From: Richelia sp. CSU_2_1
Lineage (GTDB): Bacteria; Cyanobacteriota; Cyanobacteriia; Cyanobacteriales; Microcoleaceae
Direction of reading: 5' to 3'
NCBI GenBank assembly: GCA_012034575.1
Contig: JAAUPF010000004.1
Coordinates: 16,081 to 80,080, forward strand
Length of the DNA: 64,000 nucleotides
Position numbers and translations under genes: made by a program. Below the pieces are notes generated by a model that saw nothing but the letters and a program-made list of their open reading frames with translations, did no database searches and had not been told where the DNA came from. Below, piece by piece: positions 56,038-64,000 of the stretch; the stretch's first letter is position 1; each line of letters starts with the position of its first letter.

Positions 56038-59000
56038 TTAACCCACTATCTGAGTTTCTACAAATTCTTGCACTCGCTTTAAATAACTTAACAAATTAGT
56101 TAATATGTTCTCAATTCCTTCGATCGCGGGCAATTCCTCTATCTCTTGACAGTGGCGCGCCTGATGCTCTAATTGTGCAGCCAAATCCGACATCATCGGA
56201 ATTCCCACATTAGCAGCAGTTCCCTTCAATCGGTGAGCTCGATATTCCACAGCCTGCCAATCTCTCGCCTCTAAAGCAATGCTTGCAGTTGCCAAATCCG
56301 ATCGCGCATTTTCTACAAATGCTTGCAAAAGTCGGTGCGGTAATTTAATATTAACCCGTCTGAGCTGTTCCCATCGAGTTCGATCGAACAGTCCTTCCGC
56401 ATCTTCCCCATTGTAAAGTTCGATCGGTCTTTTTGCCACCGCCCGCGAAACTGTCGCTGTTTCCAAAACTTCTGGATGATTTGTTTCGCAGAGATATTTC
56501 TTTTCTAAATTAATACTTTTAACTTCAGAATTAGTTTCCAACTGAATATTTCCCAGTTCATACTTTTTCAGTACCCCAGCCAAAGCGTCTAAATCTACAG
56601 GTTTGCTGAGATAATCATCCATACCAGCCGCCAGACATTTTTCTCGTTCTCCCGGCATCGCGTGGGCCGTTAAAGCTACAATAAAAGTGTGTCGATCGTT
56701 TCCTTCAATTACCCTCAATTTTTGTGCAGTTTCGTAACCGTCAAGTACGGGCATTTGGCAGTCCATCAGCACCAAATCGTAAGGGCGCGCAGCGAGCAAA
56801 TCCAGCGCTTCTTGACCGTTAGCAGCGCAGTCAGCGCGGTAGCCCAAAACTGCTAACTGTTCCAAGATAACTTGTTGGTTGATTGGGTGATCTTCCGCTA
56901 GCAAAATTCTCATCGCCGAAGCACAATTAACAGCATTAGATCGATCGTTTACCCCCGGTAAATCGCAATTATTAGCAGCAACAACCCGATCGACTTCTCC
57001 GGTTCCCTTAACAGCCCGCAGCAGCTCTTCCAGCAGGCGCGAAGCCCGCACGGGCTTCAGCAAATAACCGCTAAAACCCCGATCGCACAGTGCTTCTGCC
57101 TTGGGTTGTTCGGCTAAAGAAGTCATGGCAATTAACGGGCAAGCTGCTAGTACCGATTCGTCAGGGGATAGCTTCAATCCGCACATTTTTAAAGCAAATT
57201 CTTCCGCATCTAAATCCGGCGTTTGCAAATCCACAAGCACCGCATCCCAGCTTTTTTGTGCGCCCTCCGAATGTCGGTCAACCGTACTATTTGCCTTCTC
57301 CAATAAACTCAAAACTTCAGCAATAGTTTCTGCTTCATCGCAGTGCAAACCCCAAGTTTTTACGAGCGATCGAACTGCCGCCCTCGCCAGCGCACTTGCC
57401 GCTACTATTAATAGTTTTTGCCCGCAAATTCAGGATGCGGAGGCTCAAATTGCAACTGTTTTTCCACAGGTACAGCAAACCAAAAATTCGAGCCCTCGTC
57501 GGGAACGCTGCGCACTCCGATTTCGCCTGCCATCATCTCCACTAACTGCTTGCAAATCACTAAACCCAAGCCCGTACCGCCATGTTCTCTAGTAGGAGAA
57601 CTGTCTACCTGAGAAAAAGATTGAAACAGCTTTCTCTGTCCTTCCGGCGAAATTCCAATCCCCGTATCGCGCACTGAAAATAGCAATTTTGCAGTTTGTT
57701 TGCTAGCGGTCGATCGATCTTCGCGCTTGAGTGTTACGCGCACTAAAACTTGGCCTCGATCGGTAAATTTAATCGCATTTTCCGTCAAGTTTAGCAATAT
57801 TTGCTTCAGCCGATTAGCATCGCCCACCAACTTTCTCGGCACCGAACTGTCAACTAAAAAATTCAATTCAATACCTTTTTCTTCCGCCAAAGGCGCTACC
57901 ATTTCGATCGCCGATTCCAGGCAATTATCCAAATCGAAATCTGCATTTTCCAAGCGCATTTCTCCAGCTTCAATTTTTGAGAAATCCAGGATATCATTAA
58001 TCACGCTCAGCAAATGTTCTGCACTGCGGTAAATAGTCCTGGCGCACTCCCGCTGTTTCGGTTCTAACGGGGCGTGCAGCAGCAATTGAGCCATGCCCAA
58101 AACCCCATTCATCGGAGTGCGTATTTCGTGACTCATATTCGCTAAGAATTGTGACTTCACCCGACTTGCTTCGAGGGCCGTTTCTCGCGCTTCTACCAAC
58201 TCGTTAATCTTGTCAGCAACCATCACAATTCCCCCGACTTTGCCCTCGGGGTCGTACCAAGGATGTGCCGCCCAGCGCAGGTAGATCGCAGAACCGTCTG
58301 CCCGTTCCCAAGCATCTTCGCTAACAGAAACTACTTCACCTTTTAGCACTTTTTGATACATTAATTTCCAGCGGTTGGGTGTATCTGGAAACAGTTCGTA
58401 ATGGCTGATATTTATCAGAGATTGCCACCCCAAATCAAACTGAGTCAGCCATTTGTGCGAATTAGCCAAATAGCGCATTTCTGTATCGAACATCGCCATT
58501 GCCACGGGAACGCAAGTAATAATTTGTTTGAGTTGCTGGCGTTCTCTTTCTAAAGCAGTTTCCGCTTCTTTGCGATCGGTAATATCGCCGATCGTACCGG
58601 CCATCCGCAGCGGTTTGCCAGAATTTCGCTGGGCTTTTCCCTGAGAAATGCAGTAGCGATAGCTGCCGGAAGAGTGCAGCAAGCGAAATTCTACATTATA
58701 GTCTATTTCTTGCTCTAAGTGAGCGCCGATCGCCCTGATAATTTCTTCTCGATCGTCGGGGTGAAGTCGATCGTACAAAGCATTCATTGTATTGCCAAAT
58801 TGCGATCGGGGCAAACCGATAATTTCCAACAGTCGATCGTTCCAATACACCTCATTTTTACTTAAATCCCAATCCCAAATCCCGTCGTTAACTGCTTCTA
58901 AAACTAACCTGTAGCGTTCCTCGCTTTCCTTAAGCTGCTGGCTGGCTAAAACTGCTTGAGTTTCCGCGCGATAAACCCGCAGTGCATTTTGCAAGCTGCG

Positions 59001-59456
59001 GGACAAACTATCAGCAGACATCTTGCCTTTAGCAATATAATCCGAAGCTCCAGCTTTCATCAATTCTACAGCTATTTGTTCGTCGCCTTGACCGGTAAGT
59101 ACGATTAAGGGAATTTTAATGCCGGCATTTCGGATCGCTGTCACCAAACTCAATCCGTCTCCGTCTGGCAAACGGTAGTCTAAGAATACGCAGTCAAATC
59201 TACTTTCAAATATTTGGTTTGTAGCGCTGGATTTTTCCGTTTTGCCACCGGAATTTGACTGTGGGGGAAAAGCCGATTGCAAGATCGGTAATGCAGCGCC
59301 AGATCCCGTACTTGCCGACAGTTTTTCCAGCGCTAGAGCGCAATTTTCTGCTTCAGAAATTTCTCCTAAAAATCCCGCAGATTTGAGCGATCGCCTTACC
59401 GCCATTCTATCTACTTCATCGTCATCAACTACCAGAATTCTGATTGATTTTTCCAT
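56038..59456 (-). CDS. hybrid sensor histidine kinase (REC-PAS-PAS-HisKA-HATPase-REC-REC-HPt), split by a 1-nt frameshift
   Basis: The upstream frame (59456 to 57408) has an N-terminal receiver (IRILVVDDDEVDRMAV, CVFLDYRLPDGDG), two PAS units, HisKA FLANMSHEIRTPMNGVLG (His about 442) and HATPase (LTENAIKF, GGTGLGLVICKQLV). It stops at EFAGKNY. The downstream frame, read further up without its start codon, gives LLIVAASALARAAVRSLVKTWGL directly after, then a degenerate receiver (VLVDLQTPD), a second receiver (RILLAEDHPINQQV, LVLMDCQMPVLDG) and an HPt (EYRAHRLKGTAANVG). One extra base at the T5 run 57415-57419 joins them into 1139 aa. All phosphorelay steps are then in one protein. It is preceded by a receiver gene on the same strand. 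Confidence 0.88.
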
Positions 59457-59519
59457 ATTAGGATTGAGATTGAAAGATTATTCTATTTTAGATCTCAGAT
59501 TTTAGATTGGAAGAGTGAA

Positions 59520-59662
59520 AAATTGATAGATTGAAAGATTGGAAGATTGAAAATTTGGAAGATTGAAAGATTGAGAGATTGGAAGGTCGAGAACTTGGGA
59601 GAATTACCAATTACCAATTACCAATTACCAATTATCAATTACCAATTACCAATTACCAATTA
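59520..59662. repeat. short tandem repeats (GATTGGAAGATTGAAA and AATTACC)
   Basis: A degenerate tract of 7-mers AGATTGA/AGATTGG (59520-59595) is followed by eight copies of AATTACC/AATTATC (59605-59660) between the two response-regulator-containing genes. Confidence 0.92.
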
Positions 59663-60091
59663 TGGAATTTCGCTCAGCATCCAGTATTTGTTTAGGGTAG
59701 CCACAACTTCCACAAAGTTAGAAAAAGTGACAGGTTTGAGAATGTAGCCAGCTACATTTAAATTATAAGCTTCTACCTTATCTCTATCTTCATTAGAAGT
59801 GGTCAGGACGATCGTGGGAATTGACTTGAGTTGGCGATCGACCCGCAGTTCTCGCAAAAATTCGATTCCGTTCATTCTCGGCATATTTAAGTCCAGCAAA
59901 ATCAAGCGGCGTTCGCAAGGAACGATCGGTTCGCTGCCAGCTTCGCCGCGCAACATAGCGAGGGCATCCAGCCCGTTCCCAGCTATGTAGAGGGGGTTGA
60001 CGATATTATTTTTTTTGAACGCGCGCCGGACGTTCATCACATCGACTTCATCATCTTCTACTAAGAGAATATGTATCTTTTTGTCTTCCAT
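59660..60091 (-). CDS. single-domain response regulator (Rcp1-like)
   Basis: The 143-aa receiver-only protein has IHILLVEDDEVDVMNVRRAF, the phosphoacceptor Asp in LILLDLNMPRMNGIEFL, VLTTSNEDRD and the Lys in GYILKPVTFSNF. The Rcp1/phytochrome-type layout with an extended loop after alpha 3 (GEAGSEPIVPC) fits. Its partner is probably the hybrid kinase just downstream on the same strand. Confidence 0.9.
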   Translation of the reverse strand: MEDKKIHILLVEDDEVDVMNVRRAFKKNNIVNPLYIAGNGLDALAMLRGEAGSEPIVPCERRLILLDLNMPRMNGIEFLRELRVDRQLKSIPTIVLTTSNEDRDKVEAYNLNVAGYILKPVTFSNFVEVVATLNKYWMLSEIP

Positions 60092-60350
60092 AGATCGGCC
60101 ATTTTACGGATTTTTTTCCTACTGCATTACCCAGGTCGAGGTAGAGCCAGCAGCGATCGCGAACCCAACAGGTTTAAGATCTATTGTGCTTTGTGAAGCA
60201 TCATTTGTGCCTCAGCCGGTAGCGGTATATATCTATCGGGGTACTCAACCTCGGCTGTTTTGAATGTTCGATCGCGCTCAAAACTCGCAAATTGCGCTCG
60301 ATCGAGCTACTCTAAAAGCTAAAACCCGTCTTATCAAGTATTAAATTCCC

Positions 60351-61079
60351 ATGTCAGCCGATCGCAAACTCTACGAAGGCAAAGCCAAAATCCTCTACTC
60401 CACCGAAGACAGCGAAATCTTGCTGACTCACTTCAAAGACGACGCCACGGCTTTTAACGCCCAGAAACGAGGCAGCATCACCGGCAAAGGCGAAATCAAC
60501 TGTGCCGTATCCGCCCACCTATTTCGGATGCTAGAAACCAAAGGCATTCCCACCCACTTCATCGACACTCCCGCCCCTAACCAGATGCGAGTGTGTCGCG
60601 TCCAAATCTTGCCCTTAGAAGTCGTCGTCAGAAACATTGCCGCCGGCAGTCTCTGCAAGCAGACAGGCATACCTCTCGGCACAATTGTCAATCCCCCGCT
60701 AGTGGAATTTTATTACAAAAATGATGACTTAGGAGACCCCCTGCTGACCCGCGACAGACTGCTGCTGATGCAGCTAGCCACTCCCGAGCAAGTAAACCAA
60801 CTAGAAACCGCAGCCCGAGAAATTAACGAAATTCTGAAAGAATTTTTCAGCCAATGCGGCATCACCCTTGTAGACTTCAAACTAGAATTCGGTACGGACA
60901 AACATCAAAATTTGCTCCTCGCCGACGAAATCAGTCCCGACACTTGCCGCCTGTGGGACAATTCAGAAACTGACCCCGACGCCCGCGTCATGGACAAAGA
61001 TCGGTTCCGTCGCGATCTAGGATCTGTAGAAAGCGCTTACCAACAAGTTCTGCAGCGAGTTCTCGCCCAGAAAGTCTAG
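60351..61079 (+). CDS. purC: phosphoribosylaminoimidazole-succinocarboxamide (SAICAR) synthase
   Basis: The 242-aa protein is of normal length: LYEGKAKILYSTED, FKDDATAFNAQKRG, VRNIAAGSLCKQTGI and the aspartate/ATP site LVDFKLEFGTDKHQNLLLADEISPDTCRLWD, read in parts. It joins CAIR and aspartate in purine synthesis. It is transcribed alone, just upstream of the BamA-type gene on the same strand. Confidence 0.96.
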   Translation: MSADRKLYEGKAKILYSTEDSEILLTHFKDDATAFNAQKRGSITGKGEINCAVSAHLFRMLETKGIPTHFIDTPAPNQMRVCRVQILPLEVVVRNIAAGSLCKQTGIPLGTIVNPPLVEFYYKNDDLGDPLLTRDRLLLMQLATPEQVNQLETAAREINEILKEFFSQCGITLVDFKLEFGTDKHQNLLLADEISPDTCRLWDNSETDPDARVMDKDRFRRDLGSVESAYQQVLQRVLAQKV

Positions 61080-61310
61080 GAACTCTGGCAATGCGCTAAA
61101 ATTGCACAGTTTGTCACAGAACTTTCCCATCCGTTGAGAAACTGCGTCTTTGAAAAAGTGCAGGGGAAAAACGAACCAACCGGGACTTTCGGCTTAAATT
61201 CAATAGTTTTTGGAGAAACCTAATGCCTGATGACTGACGATCGCCCGTGACTGATGACTGCCGACTAATGACTAAATGTGGTGTGAATTGCTTAAAAAAG
61301 TGAACAAAAA

Positions 61311-63883
61311 ATGCGCTTATCGAAATTTTGGGTTGAAAACCCTGTGCTTCTAGCATGGCTTTTTGTTAAGATGTCGCTAGTCGCCACAGGGCATTGGGAG
61401 ACTCTAAACGGATGTGGAGCGACGGTAAGACTGCCATTGGTAGCACGTTGCCATGAAGCGTCAAGGAATCCTCGGACGAAAAGACGAGGAGGTATGTCAA
61501 CCGCTGTATTAGTGGCAGTTTTTACTGCCTCAACAACATTCGGGCTGTCAAATTCTGCCAACGGCCAAACATCCTACTCCGAAGCAACAGAAGATAGTTT
61601 GGCAGCCGTTCCTCCCGTAGAATCGATCGCCCCGCCCGATCTCCCCCAGGGAGAATTAGCCCCCAACCCGCCTCAAAACCGGGTAGAAATTAAAGCCAGC
61701 AAAAAAGATGCGATCGGCGAAATAGCTACAAAGGCCCCAGCCAGGGGAGAAAACGACCGCGATCGACCCGATCGATTGCCGATCGGACCTGCCCCCGGAT
61801 TGCCTCCCGCCCTCAACCCCAAAACGGATTTAGAACCCCAGCCCTCTCCTGCTTCTAACGTCAAAAACGCCCCGCCGGATGCCGATCGAACCCCCCTCCC
61901 GGCAACTACTGTTTCGCCCTCCCAGGATGCAGTAGAACCGGGGAAACAGGACGCAGCAAAGGAGGATCAAAACTCCCAAATTCAACCCGCACAGGCACAG
62001 CAGGCCCCGATCGCACCAGTCCGACCGGCACCCGTACCACCTCCGGTTCCCCCCCGTCCGGCGGCACCGCAGCCCAGACAAACCCCCGCACCTGCAGGCC
62101 CGGCTGAACCGCAAGTTTTAGTAGCAGAAGTTACCGTCAGCGGAGTAACGGGAGACCTCGAAAGTGAAGTTTACCGAGTCATCAGTACCCAACCGGGACG
62201 CACGACCAACCGTACCCAACTGCAACAAGACATCAACGCTATTTTTGCTACGGGCTTTTTTAGAAACGTGCGGGCGGTGCCGGAAGATACACCTTTGGGC
62301 GTGCGGGTAACTTTTATCGTGCAGGCAAATCCGGTACTGCAGAGAGTGCAAATCACCGGCCAGCAAGTGCTGCCCCAAAGTGTCATTGACGACAGCTTCC
62401 GCGATCAGTACGGCAGAATTCTCAACCTCCGACGCTTTGAGGAGGGAGTACAAAAAATTAATAAATGGTATCAAGACAACGGCTTTGTATTGGGCCAAAT
62501 AACTGATGCCCCGCAAGTAGCAGAGGACGGGACAGTAACGCTGCAAGTGGCGGAAGGTCAAATCGAGTCGGTTGACGTTCGCTTCTTGAACAAGGAAGGA
62601 GAGGCTACAGATGCCACCGGTCAGCCGATCCGAGGCAATACTCGCCGGTTTATCATCACCCGCGAAGTAGAACTCAAACCCGGAGATATTTTCAACCGCA
62701 CGAAAGCGGAAAGGGATTTGAGGCGGGTGTTTGGTTTAGGGATTTTTGAAGACGTGCGGCTGGCCTTGGAACCGGGTCAGACTGACCCCCGCAAGGCGAG
62801 GGTAATTGTCAATGTCATTGAAAAAACACCGGTTCTCTGGGGGCGGGTGCGGGTTTGAGTTCTGCCACGGGTTTGTTCGGTACGGTGAGTTACCAGCAGC
62901 AAAATTTGGGCGGTAACAACCAGAAGTTGGGCGCTGAGTTGCAAATCGGGGAACGGCAAACTTTGTTCGACCTGAGTTTTACCGATCCTTGGATTGCCGG
63001 CGATCCTTACCGGACTTCCTATACAGTGAATGCTTTTAGACGCCGATCGATCAGCGTGATTTTTGATGGGGGCGAACGGGAAGTTAGATTGCCCAATGAC
63101 GATCGACCTCGGATCGTTCGCACCGGTGCCAGTATCAATTTTACCCGCCCCCTAACGCGCAATCCTTTTGCCGACCCCGAGTGGACGGCTTCTGTGGGCT
63201 TGCAGTACCAGCGAATTACGATTACCGATCGCAAAGGCAATCGCGAATCCCGCGACGAACTCGGCAACTTGTTAAGTTTTAGCGATTCGGGTTCCGATGA
63301 CTTGACAACTTTGCAAGCAGGTGTAGTGCGCGATCGGCGCAATGACCCCTTGCGCCCCACTAGCGGTTCTCTCCTGCGATTCGGGATGGAACAATCGATT
63401 CCTGTCGGTTCCGGCAGCATTTTGCTCAACCGCATCCGGGCCAGCTACAGTTTTTACCTGCCCGTCCGGTACACTAACTTTACTTCCGGCCCTCAAGCTT
63501 TAGCTTTCAGCGTCCGGGCCGGCACCGTATTCGGAGATTTGCCGCCCTACGAAGCTTTTGCCTTAGGTGGCGCTAACTCAGTCAGAGGTTACGACGAAGG
63601 CGAGATCGGGGCAGGCCGCAGCTTCATAGAAGCGAGTGCAGAATACCGTTTTCCGATTATTTCCTTTATCGGTGGAGTGCTATTTTTGGACGCCGGTACT
63701 GACTTGGGAACGGGCAATGATGTCCCCGGCGATCCGGCGGGTATCAGGAGAAAGCCCGGTAGCGGTTACGGTTACGGCCTGGGCGTGCGGATTCAATCTC
63801 CTTTAGGTCCGATCCGGATCGATTACGGTATCAATGACAGCGGCGACAATCAAATTCATTTCGGGCTAGGGGAAAGATTTTAA
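61311..63883 (+). CDS. BamA/Omp85-type outer membrane assembly protein, interrupted by a 1-nt frameshift
   Basis: The first frame (61311-62858) has an N-terminal hydrophobic segment, a Pro-rich linker (about 100-265) and three POTRA-like units (VLVAEVTVSGVTGDLESEVY, LQRVQITGQQVLPQSVIDD, RFIITREVELKPGDIFNRT). It ends prematurely at GRVRV. The second frame (62855-63883) is the beta-barrel: SSATGLFGTVSYQQQNLGG, LFDLSFTDPWIAGDPYRTSY, FALGGANSVRGYDEGEIG (lid-loop RGY) and a C-terminal strand ending HFGLGERF. An extra A in the A6 run at 62821-62826 restores EKNTGSLGAGAGLSSATG and an 857-aa protein. An alternative start at 61494 (MSTAVLVAVFTAS) gives a better signal peptide. It inserts barrel proteins into the outer membrane. 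Confidence 0.9.
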
Positions 63884-63942
63884 ACAGTTGACAGTTGACA
63901 GTTGACAGTTGACAGTTGACAGTTGACAGTTGACAGTTTGAC
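63883..63942. repeat. short tandem repeat (TTGACAG heptamer)
   Basis: Eight to nine perfect copies of CAGTTGA start at the BamA stop codon. A CTTCTTC/CTTCCTT microsatellite follows to the window end (63950-64000). Confidence 0.97.
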
Positions 63943-64000
63943 AGTTATCCCTCTTCTTTTTTTCCTTCTTCCTTCTTCCTTCTTCCTTCTTCCTTCTTCC

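Noticed and set aside
61311..63883. TpsB partner for the TPS exoprotein at 18.6 kb
   Set aside because: It has three POTRA-like units and a BamA-like barrel, and lies 40 kb away with a purine gene beside it; TpsB proteins have two POTRA units.

Overview
This 64 kb window is chromosomal DNA of a filamentous, non-heterocystous-looking cyanobacterium of the Oscillatoria/Microcoleus kind. The octamer GCGATCGC (HIP1) recurs throughout. The gene set is cyanobacterial (DUF1816, DUF2358, LarB/CpmA, Ser/Thr kinases with the HRDIHPGN loop, many PAS histidine kinases, PEP-CTERM proteins, a TPS-domain S-layer-like protein). Intergenic spaces are packed with short tandem repeats of the TTGACAG, ATTGGTA and CTTCTTC types. 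The assignment to a genus is inference. I found no tRNA, rRNA or CRISPR array.

Layout. 1-4.1 kb: a partial FMN-binding PNPOx-like gene, a frameshifted M28 aminopeptidase, an orphan HTH protein flanked by palindromic repeats, and a class A beta-lactamase-fold serine hydrolase. 4.2-6.7 kb: a receptor Ser/Thr kinase fused to a periplasmic-binding-protein domain. 7.0-9.03 kb: a complete IS200/IS605 element with divergent tnpA and tnpB. 9-17 kb: an alpha/beta hydrolase, DUF1816, the rlmB-mrnC pair, two tandem PEP-CTERM paralogues, a STAS protein and carA. 17.0-17.84 kb: an internally deleted TnpB element. 17.9-31.8 kb: a secreted retropepsin-like protease, a TPS-domain exoprotein, a 1609-aa hybrid kinase, trpD and a 1006-aa PAS kinase. 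31.9-37.4 kb: larB, a solitary IS end, nadC, ftsI with an FtsL-like gene, and a small lipoprotein. 37.6-38.9 kb: two adjacent decayed TnpB elements. 39-52.4 kb: housekeeping genes (glgB, a methyltransferase, MscS, ahcY, DedA, icd, GST, DUF2358, an orphan MNT nucleotidyltransferase, a frameshifted ArsA-type ATPase, a GH10-like protein). 52.4-56.0 kb: a REP-associated tyrosine transposase (RAYT) embedded in composite palindromic repeats, next to an orphan DNA-phosphorothioation-associated methyltransferase. 56.0-60.1 kb: a two-component locus. 60.3-63.9 kb: purC and an Omp85/BamA-type outer-membrane protein.

Two things stand out. First, four otherwise intact long genes (M28 peptidase, ArsA ATPase, hybrid kinase, BamA) each need exactly one extra A or T in a 4- to 6-nt homopolymer to become full-length. 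This points to systematic under-calling of homopolymers rather than real gene loss. Second, the RAYT at 52.4-53.0 kb lies between two kinds of composite palindrome, here called alpha and beta units. Its own last ~73 codons run through such repeats, and the same repeat families bracket the phosphorothioation-associated methyltransferase gene. This looks like a RAYT/REP-type system with a possible cargo gene.

At least five IS200/IS605-type elements or relics share recognisable end motifs. They range from complete (7.0-9.03 kb), through internally deleted (17.0-17.84 kb) and decayed (37.6-38.9 kb), to a solitary end (32.75-32.81 kb), and so give a decay series within one window.
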